Below, piece after piece: positions 1 through 8,349 of a stretch of 64,000 nt of DNA. Within the stretch, counting starts at the first letter, position 1. Each line of letters opens with the position of its first letter. Source of the stretch: an uncultured Chloracidobacterium sp. Lineage in GTDB: Bacteria; Acidobacteriota; Blastocatellia; Pyrinomonadales; Pyrinomonadaceae. The stretch lies in NCBI GenBank assembly GCA_936914845.1, contig CAKZGE010000003.1:496001-560000 (forward strand), written 5' to 3'. A model generated the notes under the pieces. It was not told where the DNA came from and did not search any database. It was given only the letters and a program-made list of their open reading frames with translations. The translations under genes were made by a program, and so were the position numbers.

Positions 1-271
1 CGGGTCGATGTTCTACGCCTCGCGGAACGATGAGGAATTCGCCCGGCACCAGTTCCACAGACCTGTCGCGAAACTCGATGCGGAAAGTTCCGGTAACGGC
101 TAGGAACATCTCGTCTTCGTTTTCGTGACGGTGCCACGGAAATTCACCTTGAAATTTTACCAATTTGATCTCTTGACCGTTCAGACGGCCGACGATCTTC
201 GGGCGCCAATGTTCGTCGATCAAGGCAAAGCTATTTTTTAAAGAGACCTTTTCCTGCATTTTTTGGACCAT
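1..271 (-). CDS. cupin-domain protein (3' end beyond the window)
   Basis: The reading frame runs off the left edge, so only about 90 N-terminal residues are visible. They contain a cupin motif 1 (PWHRHENEDEMFLAVTG) followed by FRIEFRDRSVELVPGEFLIVPRGVEH, which carries a second metal-ligand-type histidine. Such small single-domain cupins are usually metal-binding beta-barrels of uncertain substrate. The first ATG lies directly after the sufS stop codon with no spacer; a second in-frame ATG (start at 259) is equally possible. The adjacency implies co-transcription with sufS. The specific role is unknown. Confidence 0.8.
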   Translation of the reverse strand, partial: MVQKMQEKVSLKNSFALIDEHWRPKIVGRLNGQEIKLVKFQGEFPWHRHENEDEMFLAVTGTFRIEFRDRSVELVPGEFLIVPRGVEHRP

Positions 272-1495
272 CTACGCAAAAATCTCGATAACTTTCTGTA
301 TGGCATCTACCAATTTTTCTACTTCTTCCTTTGTATTGTAAAAGGCAAACGACGCCCGAGCGGTTGCCGGCACGTCAAAAAACTGCATTACCGGTTGGGC
401 ACAGTGGTGGCCGGCGCGGATCGCGATACCTTGTTGGTCGAGTATTGTGCCGATGTCGTGCGGGTGAATATCATCGATCGTAAATGAAAGCACACTAGAG
501 CGTTCGGCGGCTGTGCCAATGATGTTCACACCCGGAATATCCTGCAGCAGGCGGGTTGCATGATCTAATAGCTCATGTTCGTGAGCCAAAGCGGCTTCGC
601 GGTCGAGAGCGTTCAAATAGTCCACCGCGGCTCCAAGCCCAATGCCGGCGGCGATGGCCGGTGTGCCGGCTTCAAATTTGTTCGGCAGCGGGGCATAGGT
701 GGTTTTTTCAAAGGTGACGGTATGCACCATGTCTCCGCCGGATTGGTATGGCGGCAATTTATCGAGCCATTGCCGTTTGCCATATAATACGCCGCTGCCG
801 GTCGGTCCGAACATCTTATGGCCCGAAAAAGCGTAAAAATCGCAATCGAGATCTTGAACATCGATAGCAATATGCGGAACCGCCTGTGCTCCGTCGATCA
901 GGACAGGAACACCGAGCTTGTGTGCCGCGGCTATCATTTCTTTGACCGGATTTATCGTGCCCAAGGCATTTGAAATATGTGTAACGGCGACTATCTTGGT
1001 TCTTTCATTGAGCAGCTTTTGGTATTCTTCCAAGATCAATTCGCCGCGTTCATTCATCGGGATAACACGTAAAACCGCTCCGTGGTCTTCGGCGGCTATC
1101 TGCCATGGCACAATGTTCGAGTGGTGTTCCATGGCGGATATCAAGATCTCGTCGCCGGCATTGATGAATTTTTTACCGTAAGAATAGGCAACTAGGTTAA
1201 TGCCGTCCGTCGTGCCTTTGGTAAACAGACATTCCGCGGCCTCGCCGGCATTTAAAAATCTTTTCACTTTTTCGCGGGCCGCTTCATATGCCGTCGTCGC
1301 ATGCTGTGACAGGTAATGGACCCCGCGATGGATATTTGAATGCTCCTCGGTTAGATATTTGGACGTGCGGTCGATCACGGCCTGCGGCACTTGCGAAGAT
1401 GCCCCGTTGTCCAAATATACCAATGGCTTCCCGTTTACTTCACGCTGAAGCACCGGAAAGTCTTTTCTAATTGTTTCTACGTTAAATCGGTTCAT
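272..1495 (-). CDS. sufS: SufS-type cysteine desulfurase
   Basis: PLP-dependent cysteine desulfurase (class V aminotransferase fold) that removes sulfur from cysteine as a persulfide for Fe-S cluster assembly by SufBCD. The 407-residue length is normal. Visible motifs: N-terminal YLDNGASSQVP, the PLP histidine region AMEHHSNIVPW, the Schiff-base lysine in FSGHKMFGPTGSG (about residue 226), and the catalytic cysteine loop in RAGHHCAQP. The frame is open further upstream (to 1558), but the family start MNRFNVETIRKDFP sits 10 bases after the stop of the preceding gene, so I chose 1495. No sufE or sufU partner gene is seen in the window. Confidence 0.96.
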   Translation of the reverse strand: MNRFNVETIRKDFPVLQREVNGKPLVYLDNGASSQVPQAVIDRTSKYLTEEHSNIHRGVHYLSQHATTAYEAAREKVKRFLNAGEAAECLFTKGTTDGINLVAYSYGKKFINAGDEILISAMEHHSNIVPWQIAAEDHGAVLRVIPMNERGELILEEYQKLLNERTKIVAVTHISNALGTINPVKEMIAAAHKLGVPVLIDGAQAVPHIAIDVQDLDCDFYAFSGHKMFGPTGSGVLYGKRQWLDKLPPYQSGGDMVHTVTFEKTTYAPLPNKFEAGTPAIAAGIGLGAAVDYLNALDREAALAHEHELLDHATRLLQDIPGVNIIGTAAERSSVLSFTIDDIHPHDIGTILDQQGIAIRAGHHCAQPVMQFFDVPATARASFAFYNTKEEVEKLVDAIQKVIEIFA

Positions 1496-1505
1496 TTTGT
1501 GCTTT

Positions 1506-2090
1506 TTAGCTTTTTCCAGCAACAATCCTTTCAAATGTCGAAACGGAGCGTGCAACATTTGTATCTGCTAATAAATGATCTATTAAATTGAAAATTCTAT
1601 TCACTGCATAGCCTGGAGTAACGTCGCAATAGTGTTGATCCAAAGCGATTACTGCAAGGGCTAGGTCAGCCATCTCTCTCACTGCGGCAATGGTGGGTCT
1701 TTCGCCTTGCCAAAACGTGAAAAACTGTTGAATTGTCTTCTTATCTCGATGGGCAAACCATTTATCACGAAACTTACGAATCGTTTTATAGCTATTTTCA
1801 TCCAACGTGATCTTAAAGTCTTTATCTTTATATTGTTCGACGAACCAGAATAGATTTGGAGATTTTGCATTTTTAAATGCTGCTTCATCGAATAGCCACG
1901 AAAGTTGGATTATTACACTTTCCCACAAAAGATCTTGAAAACCTGAGAGAAGAGGTTCGAATATGTCGATAGCAACCTTTTTTCCCTTAACATCATCGCG
2001 ATTTAGATATTCTAATGACCGCACTTTTTGGTCCAATTCTTGCACCGAGCTCGCTATTAATTCCTTTTGTTCTTGTAAGGATAGGGTCAT
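1506..2090 (-). CDS. HEPN / AbiU2-like protein inserted in the suf cluster
   Basis: 194 residues, largely helical by composition. The segment KFRDKWFAHRDKK has the R-x(4-6)-H spacing of HEPN-domain RNases, and the overall pattern (N-terminal helix, LFDEAAF, FRDKWFAHRD, C-terminal helices) resembles the AbiU2/HEPN family found in phage abortive-infection and toxin systems. The family assignment is by eye. It sits between sufD (8-base gap) and sufS (10-base gap) and looks more A+T-rich than they do, suggesting later insertion. No obvious nucleotidyltransferase (MNT) antitoxin partner is next to it. It may equally be a non-toxic HEPN protein. Confidence 0.6.
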   Translation of the reverse strand: MTLSLQEQKELIASSVQELDQKVRSLEYLNRDDVKGKKVAIDIFEPLLSGFQDLLWESVIIQLSWLFDEAAFKNAKSPNLFWFVEQYKDKDFKITLDENSYKTIRKFRDKWFAHRDKKTIQQFFTFWQGERPTIAAVREMADLALAVIALDQHYCDVTPGYAVNRIFNLIDHLLADTNVARSVSTFERIVAGKS

Positions 2091-2098
2091 AAATAAAT

Positions 2099-3250
2099 TC
2101 AGATCTCTGCGTTCAAACGGTTCAAAACTATTTTGTCCAACTCCTCCTTAATGGCGCTATCGCCGATCTTGTTGATGATCTCTTCGACAAAACCGTAGGT
2201 CAGCAGGTTTTTCGCAAGCGTTTCCGGCAGTCCGCGGGTTAGCAGATAAAAGAGTTCTTCATCTTCAAGCTGTCCGACGGTCGCGCCGTGCGAACATTTC
2301 ACATCGTCGTTAAATATCTCCAGCTGCGGTTTGGTATCGACACGGGCTTCATTCGAAAGCAGCAGGTTCTTATTCGATTGTTGAGCGTCGGTGCCATGAG
2401 CATTTTCGCGAACGAATACCTTTCCATTAAAAACACCGCGCGAGCTATCGTTCAAAACACCCTTATACGTTTGATGCGAAACACAATTAGGGACGCGATG
2501 GTCGATAACGGAATGTGTATCATGGTGTTGAGAGGCATTTAGCATATACAGCCCGTCGATCCATGCTTCACCGCCCGGATGATTGAAAACAGCTTCGATG
2601 TCGTGCCGCGATAAAGCAGCTCCCAGGTTGATATTGGTCGCATTGTAAACGCTACCGCTGAAGAGATCGACCTCGGTCGCGGCAATATTTATCGCCTCTG
2701 CCGATTCTTTCTGGATGCGGTAGTGGTTCAGATGAGCTCCCGGTTCGACCACTATCTGCACAGCCGCATTCGTAAAGCCGTTGCCGCCGTATGTTTCAAT
2801 AAAGGTCGCCTGGCTGCCTTCTTCGGCGATCAACAGCACATGCGGCATCAAGGCCGCATCCGGTTGTGAAGCGAACAAAAGCTGGATCGGCCGTTCAAGC
2901 TTTGTATCGCGCGGGACGCGGTAAACGAACAGCTCGGCAAAAGCAATGTTCAAGGCCGCGAATCCGCTGCGGTGGAAATTGAATTTCCGCAGCAGCTCGA
3001 GCATGCGTGTATCCAGCGAAGCCGGCGCGGCGGCCTGGCTCGCTCGGCGAAGCGGCCAAAACTTTTTCTCGATCGTGCCGATCGGTGTGTATTTCCATTC
3101 CTCGTCGTGTTGCGTTGGCAACCCGATCTCTTTGTAGATATCGAAAGCCTCTTGGCGCAATCCTCTTAACCACGGCGATTCTGTGCCCTGTAAACTATTT
3201 TTGAATTGTTCCGCAAAAAGCGTCTCTTTTGCGGGTGTACCTTCTGTCAT
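2099..3250 (-). CDS. sufD: SufD, Fe-S scaffold subunit
   Basis: 383-residue paralogue of SufB that forms the SufBC2D scaffold, where clusters are assembled on sulfur delivered from SufS. The C-terminal half carries the family signature: HDTHSVIDHRVPNCVSHQTYKG, NGKVFVRENAHGTDAQQSNKNLLLS, and CSHGATVGQLEDEELFYLLTRGL, whose Cys-Ser-His includes the histidine used in cluster assembly in E. coli SufD. The N-terminal part (DEEWKYTP) is also typical. The stop lies 8 bases before the HEPN-like gene and the start 3 bases after the stop of the membrane glycosyltransferase, so the whole block is probably one transcript. Confidence 0.95.
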   Translation of the reverse strand: MTEGTPAKETLFAEQFKNSLQGTESPWLRGLRQEAFDIYKEIGLPTQHDEEWKYTPIGTIEKKFWPLRRASQAAAPASLDTRMLELLRKFNFHRSGFAALNIAFAELFVYRVPRDTKLERPIQLLFASQPDAALMPHVLLIAEEGSQATFIETYGGNGFTNAAVQIVVEPGAHLNHYRIQKESAEAINIAATEVDLFSGSVYNATNINLGAALSRHDIEAVFNHPGGEAWIDGLYMLNASQHHDTHSVIDHRVPNCVSHQTYKGVLNDSSRGVFNGKVFVRENAHGTDAQQSNKNLLLSNEARVDTKPQLEIFNDDVKCSHGATVGQLEDEELFYLLTRGLPETLAKNLLTYGFVEEIINKIGDSAIKEELDKIVLNRLNAEI

Positions 3251-3253
3251 TGA

Positions 3254-5386
3254 TCAAAACACCTTTACTAAACTAAATCTTTGGTCTGAGCGGATCGGTG
3301 AGCCAAGAACGAAATCTCGGGCGATCCGCAGTTTTTCTTCATTTTCGGCACGCGGCTTTTTGTCATCGACCAGCGGTGTGCGGTCATAATCGAACAAAAA
3401 ATCGTGCCGGGTCAAAACGTAAGTGAGCCCTGCTTGTTTTGCTTTTTCGCGAAGCTCTGCCGCGGAACCTGATTCCCAAACCCATTTTTTAAGCGTCCAA
3501 TCTTCAAAAAGATAATCGGAAAAATATGGCCGCTGCAGATTGTAGCTGTCTCGCCGCATATTTATCAGCCAAACCTTGGCTTCCGGAGCCGATTCGCTGT
3601 TCAGCCATTCGTAATAGGGAAAGTAATCGAGATTTCGCGTCAAATATTGTTCCGGAGCCTCTCCGCCGAGTACAACCCGCAACGGAGCTTTTTGCGCGAA
3701 CCATGCGAATGAGACCAGCAAGGATGCCGTTGCGGTCGTGGTCAAAGTTATCTCAAGCAGTCTGCCGCTGCCTTTTATCTTTTCGGCAGCAGACTGGCCG
3801 GCGGCTGCGATGGCGATCGCCAAAAGCGGAACGATCGGCAACAGATAGCGCAGCTGCTGGCTAGAGAATAACCAAAACAAAAACGCCGCGGCGGCGATGC
3901 TAACACATATATTGATGGCGGTTCGACGTTCGGGGTCGCTATCTTTCAACTTCCAAAAAACAAAAAGGAGCAGGGGCAGACCGGCTAGAAACGCAACGCC
4001 CAGAACACCGTCAAAATGGGTTGCGATCTCGGGTTGGGCCGTTACGGAAAGATTCCACGGAGCAAGCAGATAATCAAGCGGCGTTTTTACATATCCGCCG
4101 TACTGCGAGTTCATCATCTGAAACAGATTTGAACGCTCAATATCCCAGCCGGAAGCCTTTCCCTCCCAAATGTTCATATAGAAAGGGAATATTGGACTTC
4201 CGGTCGCAGCAAATGTGCGTAGATACCATGGCGAAGCAACGAGGCCCGCCAGCAAAAGTGCTCCGAAACCATACGCGGCAAGTTTGCCGACATTGTCCGG
4301 TTCATTTTGCTGCGCTTTTCTGACGCGGAATAGTATAACTAATGCAAATGCGGCTATGACAAACAGCGTCGTCAATTTTGCCGAAAGAGCGGCGCCGAGG
4401 AATATCGCGACCGGAAGAAGCCAATAATTGTTTGAGCTTTTCCACCAACGCGTCAACGAATACGTCGCCAGCAAGATGTAAAACGCAAGGGCAATGTCGA
4501 TGTACGCGTTGGCGGCAACATGATAGGCCGTCGGCACAGTTGCTGCCATCAGCACGGCTATCAGCGACCAGCGCCGTGAAATATCGATCTCACGAGCAAA
4601 GCCGAAAACGGCGGCGAGCAGTAAAGGAAAAAAGAGCCAGATGACCGCACCGGCGGCCGCCTCGCCGGAACGCGGGCCGATCACGCCGCCAAGCAGCATT
4701 GCCCAAAGGCTGTGCATTTCTGTCCCAAGGGCCAAATAGCTGGCGATGTTGCCTTCGATCACGGCGTTGCTGCCGTGTGCTATGAACTGTTTCGGAACCG
4801 AAAAATGATACAGCAGCGTGTCTTTCGCGGTCGGCGGAGCCAAGCTGGCGATAAACGAGAGGCCGACCGGTACGGCGGCGAGCAAAAGCAAAAGGCGGTC
4901 AAACATTCCGGCGGGTTCCGGAATTCGACTTTCGCTGACCGCAGCTTTGGTGCGTTTGAACGCGAAGATGCCCAAAAGCGTTCCGATGATAGCGGTTGTG
5001 ACGGCTGCGGCTCCCGAATATAGGCCGAGCGTGCCGAGCAGAAACCAGATCAGCGACCACGCTGCGGCGCCCATCGCGGCCTTTATCGAAAGTTCAAGTA
5101 CGTGCGAATGCCGCGGGCCGTTTTCTGATCCTAAAAAGATCGAGATAAAACTGCCCAAGCCTAGCCATGCAATAAAAATGACCAGAGCAACGGCAGCACC
5201 GGCCATGCTGTCAAAGATCCCTGAACCGAAAAGAGGCCCGCCGCCAAGGTTGCTGATCGTGCTGCTAAGCCGCCCGACATCCTCACCGCGGTTGGAAAAA
5301 AAGGCGATGAGCAACACGATCGACCACGCCGCCATTAGCACAGCAATTAGCGAATTGTTATTTACGCGGGTGTTCTGTTGGGCCAC
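3254..5386 (-). CDS. multi-pass membrane glycosyltransferase-like protein
   Basis: 710 residues with about ten or more hydrophobic segments and a C-terminal soluble part of about 120 residues. The loop APPTAKDTLLYHFSVPKQFIAHG, with an acidic residue after the first membrane pair and the YHFSVPK segment, resembles lipid-linked-sugar-dependent glycosyltransferases of the PMT/ArnT/GT39-like clan. The membrane topology is clear; the enzymatic class is inference. It sits between sufC (29-base gap) and sufD (3-base gap) and has no obvious link to Fe-S assembly. It may be an accidental passenger in the operon or may take part in cell-envelope glycosylation. Confidence 0.65.
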   Translation of the reverse strand: MAQQNTRVNNNSLIAVLMAAWSIVLLIAFFSNRGEDVGRLSSTISNLGGGPLFGSGIFDSMAGAAVALVIFIAWLGLGSFISIFLGSENGPRHSHVLELSIKAAMGAAAWSLIWFLLGTLGLYSGAAAVTTAIIGTLLGIFAFKRTKAAVSESRIPEPAGMFDRLLLLLAAVPVGLSFIASLAPPTAKDTLLYHFSVPKQFIAHGSNAVIEGNIASYLALGTEMHSLWAMLLGGVIGPRSGEAAAGAVIWLFFPLLLAAVFGFAREIDISRRWSLIAVLMAATVPTAYHVAANAYIDIALAFYILLATYSLTRWWKSSNNYWLLPVAIFLGAALSAKLTTLFVIAAFALVILFRVRKAQQNEPDNVGKLAAYGFGALLLAGLVASPWYLRTFAATGSPIFPFYMNIWEGKASGWDIERSNLFQMMNSQYGGYVKTPLDYLLAPWNLSVTAQPEIATHFDGVLGVAFLAGLPLLLFVFWKLKDSDPERRTAINICVSIAAAAFLFWLFSSQQLRYLLPIVPLLAIAIAAAGQSAAEKIKGSGRLLEITLTTTATASLLVSFAWFAQKAPLRVVLGGEAPEQYLTRNLDYFPYYEWLNSESAPEAKVWLINMRRDSYNLQRPYFSDYLFEDWTLKKWVWESGSAAELREKAKQAGLTYVLTRHDFLFDYDRTPLVDDKKPRAENEEKLRIARDFVLGSPIRSDQRFSLVKVF

Positions 5387-5415
5387 GATAATATATCTCT
5401 GCCGATTTGATTAGG

Positions 5416-6168
5416 CTATTTGGCGGCCGATTTTACCCAATCGTAGCCTTTTTCTTCGAGCTCGATGGCAAGTTCCTTTCCGCCTTCCTTGACGATCTTG
5501 CCGTTAGCTAAAACGTGGACAAAATCAGGCTGAATGTAATTAAGCAACCGCTGGTAATGAGTGACCAAAATGATCGCATTATTCTCGTTGCGAAGCTTGT
5601 TCACGCCTTCGGCGACAACGCGGAGCGCGTCAATATCAAGCCCCGAATCGGTCTCGTCCAAAATAGCGAGTTTTGGTTCGAGCACGGCCATCTGCAATAT
5701 CTCGTTGCGCTTCTTTTCGCCGCCCGAAAAACCTTCGTTGACCGAACGCTTAAAGAATTGCGGGTCCATTTCGACGACCTTTGCCTTTTCTTTCAGCAGA
5801 TCGTTGAATTCCAGCGGGTCAAGCTCTTCTTCGCCATGGTGTTTGGCTTTTTCGTTAAATGCGAGCCGCAGAAATTGAGCATTCGAAACACCGGGCACCT
5901 CGACCGGGTATTGAAACGCCATAAAAACGCCTTCGCGGGCGCGTTCGTCCGGTTCGAGTTCGAGCAGGTCTTTTCCGTCAAAGGTAATGCTGCCGGAAAT
6001 GACGTGATAGCTCGGGTGGCCCGCCAAAACCTTTGACAAGGTTGATTTGCCCGAACCGTTGGGGCCCATAATGGCGTGGACCTCGCCCTTGTTGACCTGA
6101 AGATCCAGGCCCTTTAATATCTCTTTTCCTTCAATGCCTGCGTGCAGGTCTTTTACTTCTAATAACAT
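5416..6168 (-). CDS. sufC: SufC, Fe-S assembly ATPase
   Basis: 250-residue ABC-type ATPase of the SufBCD complex, soluble in the cytoplasm. Walker A is GPNGSGKST (about residues 36-44), the Q-loop region is FMAFQYPVEVPGVSN, the signature is FSGGEKKRNEI, Walker B is LAILDETDSGLD, and the switch histidine is in ILVTHYQRLL. The FSGGEKKR form and the ETDSGLDIDAL segment are specific to SufC as opposed to transport ATPases. It is separated from sufB by DUF2490, ridA and the higA region, an unusual arrangement for suf operons. Confidence 0.97.
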   Translation of the reverse strand: MLLEVKDLHAGIEGKEILKGLDLQVNKGEVHAIMGPNGSGKSTLSKVLAGHPSYHVISGSITFDGKDLLELEPDERAREGVFMAFQYPVEVPGVSNAQFLRLAFNEKAKHHGEEELDPLEFNDLLKEKAKVVEMDPQFFKRSVNEGFSGGEKKRNEILQMAVLEPKLAILDETDSGLDIDALRVVAEGVNKLRNENNAIILVTHYQRLLNYIQPDFVHVLANGKIVKEGGKELAIELEEKGYDWVKSAAK

Positions 6169-6217
6169 AAAGATCTTTAATTTTTGTATTCAAACTGCGT
6201 TGGGTTACCGATCTCCC

Positions 6218-6928
6218 TCAAAGATGCACCCGAAAACTGCTTCCAATGCCATTCAGCGTTCCGGGCCGCGTGCCGTTTCCGGTCTCATCTTGGCGAACAT
6301 AATATATGTCTGTGCTGAACCGCTCCGTCAGGTCCCGCGAAAATCCGACCTGTGTGCGATATCTTGCGATCTGTTTCAACCGCGTATCGAACATTGGTTC
6401 AAAAGCGATAAAAGGTTCGTATTTTTTGCCGCCAAGCTTGACCGAACGCTTTAGCCATAGACGCGAACGCAAGACTGCGGCATTGGGCCGGGAATAGCGG
6501 TTTTCGTATTGATAGATGTTTCGATTGGCCAATTTCCATTTCTGATCCGAGCTAAGCGGAATCGTAAAGGCGGCCATTCCTAAATAACGGCTTTCAAAAC
6601 GATCTTGACGAAAAGTTGCGTTCGAATGGCGGTACATATAGCCGCCGCCGACCGTCGCATATTTATTTATTTTTTTGGTGATGAGCAAAGCGGCGCGCGA
6701 ATCTGTCACGGTCCGAACAGTGTTGCCGAGACGGCCAAAGACCCAAATTACAGCATTCCACTCTTTTTTCTTATCAAGCGGCACAACGAATTGCGTGTCG
6801 TTCCATAACTGAAAGTCCGTGGCGTAGGTCGTTTGGGCGGACGTTCTTTGAACACTACCCGCAAAGATCCACGCACCGCAGATCATCGGGAAACAAATTG
6901 TAAATAATGATCCTTTCAATGAAGACAT
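6218..6928 (-). CDS. exported DUF2490-like outer-membrane protein
   Basis: 236 residues. The start at 6928 gives a clean signal peptide (MSSLKGSLFTICFPMICGAWIFAGS, then small residues ending SAQ); the frame is open to 6997, but that would overlap ridA. The mature part alternates hydrophobic and polar residues with many Tyr/Arg/Asn (RYLGMAAFTIPLSSDQKWKLANRNIYQYENR, RTQVGFSRDLTERFSTDIYYVRQDE), as in small beta-barrel proteins of the DUF2490 type. The function of that family is not established. The gene lies 28 bases after ridA and about 50 bases before sufC. Confidence 0.65.
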   Translation of the reverse strand: MSSLKGSLFTICFPMICGAWIFAGSVQRTSAQTTYATDFQLWNDTQFVVPLDKKKEWNAVIWVFGRLGNTVRTVTDSRAALLITKKINKYATVGGGYMYRHSNATFRQDRFESRYLGMAAFTIPLSSDQKWKLANRNIYQYENRYSRPNAAVLRSRLWLKRSVKLGGKKYEPFIAFEPMFDTRLKQIARYRTQVGFSRDLTERFSTDIYYVRQDETGNGTRPGTLNGIGSSFRVHL

Positions 6929-6956
6929 TACCAAATGTATATACAATGCGATGTTT

Positions 6957-7331
6957 TTAGACGGCTGCGACGGCTTGTATCTCGATCTTCGTTCCAAAAT
7001 GCAGATCCTTTACGGGTACGATCGCCCGGGCCGGTTTGTGGCCGCCCATCACCTCAGCATATTTTTTATTTACGGCGTCCCACAACGACATATCCGAAAC
7101 ATATATCGTCATCTGCAAAACCTTGTCCAAGCTGCTGCCGCCGGCGTTCAGCACAGCTTCCACATTTTTTAGCGCAAGCTGGGTCTGTAGGCCAATGTCA
7201 CCGGTAAACGGCTGACGCGTTTCTAGGTCGAGCGGCAATTGCCCCGACACGTAAATAACGCCGTTGTGCTCAACACCCGGCGAATAATGCCCCTTCGGCG
7301 ACGGCTGGTTTTGCGGCTGAATGGTTTTCAT
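6957..7331 (-). CDS. ridA: RidA-family enamine/imine deaminase
   Basis: 124 residues, the standard length for RidA (YjgF/YER057c/UK114). Family marks are YSPGVEHNGVIYVSGQLPLD, NVEAVLNAGGSSLDKVLQMTIYVSDM, NKKYAEVMGGHKPARAIVPVKDLHFGTKIEIQAVAAV; the conserved Arg of the active site is in PARAIV. RidA hydrolyses reactive 2-aminoacrylate and related enamines released by PLP enzymes such as threonine/serine dehydratase and cysteine desulfurase. Both enzyme types are encoded nearby (sufS, ilvA), so the location makes functional sense. Its upstream side is occupied by repeats and a broken sufB copy rather than a coding neighbour. Confidence 0.93.
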   Translation of the reverse strand: MKTIQPQNQPSPKGHYSPGVEHNGVIYVSGQLPLDLETRQPFTGDIGLQTQLALKNVEAVLNAGGSSLDKVLQMTIYVSDMSLWDAVNKKYAEVMGGHKPARAIVPVKDLHFGTKIEIQAVAAV

Positions 7332-7348
7332 TTTTTTAATCGATATGC

Positions 7349-7616
7349 CACGGAACTCGTTTTTTTGATTTCGATCATGCTATAAACATTCCACGCCTAC
7401 GGCGTTAATTTTCGATCCATTCAAGCTCCGTAGGAGCGCTATATTCATTCAAGCTCCGTAGGAGCGTAATATTTATAGAAAAAAGCCAAAAACAACTTGT
7501 AGAGTTGCAGAGCAACGGCATATATCGATTCCGTATCAAATTTTAATATGTCGTTCCTACGGAACTCGGTCCTTAGGTTTTCAATTCGGCTATAAATATT
7601 CCACGCCTACGGCGTT
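7349..7616. repeat. cluster of short 5-3-5 palindromic repeats
   Basis: Two direct copies of an approximately 58-base unit (7349-7406 and 7553-7616) share ACTCG, a CTATAAA(C/T)ATTCC core and the palindrome ACGCC-TAC-GGCGT (7393-7405, 7603-7615). Between and within them are GCTCC-GTA-GGAGC twice (7425-7437, 7453-7465), GTTGC-AGA-GCAAC (7504-7516) and GTTCC-TAC-GGAAC (7553-7565). All have five-base arms around a three-base centre, and the arms differ in compensating pairs. A related copy occurs at 52716-52782, so this is a dispersed family. No coding frame is apparent here. Confidence 0.8.
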
Positions 7617-7624
7617 GACACCTT

Positions 7625-7765
7625 TTACCCAACACTCCCTTCTAGTTTCAGCCCCAGCAATTTCTGGGCTTCGACGGCGTATTCCATTGGCAGTTCGCGG
7701 AAAATCTCTTTACAGAAATCGTTGATTATCTACGATAAGGCATCTTCCGGGGACAGGCCGCGTTT
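7625..7765 (-). pseudogene. second, diverged 3' end of sufB
   Basis: Reading the minus strand gives RGLSPEDALS, a TAG stop, then IINDFCKEIFRELPMEYAV, EAQKLLGLKLEGSVG and a TAA stop. This matches the last 46 residues of the intact SufB encoded at 8350-9789. Comparing the two codon by codon, about 15 codons differ only at the third base and about five change the amino acid or create the stop. Homology fades upstream of the RGL triplet. It is a fragment without a start, separated from the real gene by a higBA remnant. Confidence 0.88.
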
Positions 7766-7971
7766 CTTTGTCGTCTATCTCACTAATTCCAGCAACAAGC
7801 ACAATTGCTTTCTCTAGCTGCCCGTTTCTTTTAGTCTCAGGTAACTATTGTACTCTGAATTTGCGGTGTCGCTGCTTGAACAGAACTGCCTAAAGAAAAC
7901 CGGCAAATGCCACGATACTAAATAACAAATTTTGAATAGTCGTATGCATCATCCAAAGCTTCTTTATCCTT
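7766..7971. other. non-coding gap between the sufB fragment and higA
   Basis: About 200 bases with no open frame of note, no recognisable RNA gene and no terminator. A weak resemblance to sufB (an ACAATTGCT-containing stretch near 7800) may mean the duplicated segment once extended further. It probably belongs to the decayed imported segment that carries higA. Confidence 0.4.
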
Positions 7972-8268
7972 TCATGCGGCCTGTAAGATCCGCACTTCCT
8001 TCTTTAATATATCGGCGACTTTATCTTTCTCGGTTTCAAGGTCAAATCTAGATTGCAAGTTGACCCAAAATCTTTCAGATAACCCAAAATATAATGACAA
8101 TCGCAAAGCCGCATTCGATGAGATCGAATGCTGACAATTGATAATACTCTCGATCTCTTCAAGTGAAATACCTGTGTCTTCCGACAATTTCGATGGACTT
8201 ATATCAAGTGGATTTAAGAACTCTTCCGATAGAATTTCGCCCGGATGAATCGGTTCTAGTTTTTTCAT
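7972..8268 (-). CDS. higA: HigA-type antitoxin (XRE family)
   Basis: 98 residues with the HigA/VapI signature: IHPGEILSEEFLNPLDISPSKLSEDTGISLEEIESIINCQHSISSNAALRLSLYFGLSERFWVNLQSRFDLE, a helix-turn-helix domain at about residues 15-70. These proteins neutralise HigB ribosome-dependent mRNases and repress their own operon. The toxin gene normally lies directly upstream; here only its last 20-odd codons remain (8276-8349). The antitoxin is therefore an orphan. It could still act as a DNA-binding regulator. The start is preceded by the toxin stop at a 7-base distance. Confidence 0.9.
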   Translation of the reverse strand: MKKLEPIHPGEILSEEFLNPLDISPSKLSEDTGISLEEIESIINCQHSISSNAALRLSLYFGLSERFWVNLQSRFDLETEKDKVADILKKEVRILQAA

Positions 8269-8275
8269 ATCAACC

Positions 8276-8349
8276 TCAATGATAATCGACTATTTCGACT
8301 TTGTAAGCATCTTCTCCACGCCATTCAAAACATATCCGCCATAGGTCTG
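8276..8349 (-). pseudogene. truncated HigB toxin (C-terminal scrap)
   Basis: In the frame directly upstream of higA the minus strand encodes LWRICFEWRGEDAYKVEIVD followed by YH and TGA. This is the conserved C-terminus of HigB/RelE-like plasmid-maintenance toxins (WRICFxW...AxxVEIxDYH). The homology begins exactly at the sufB stop codon, so the toxin has lost its first three-quarters, and the junction with sufB is the breakpoint. The fragment is too short for the track of long frames and cannot be functional. Confidence 0.85.
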
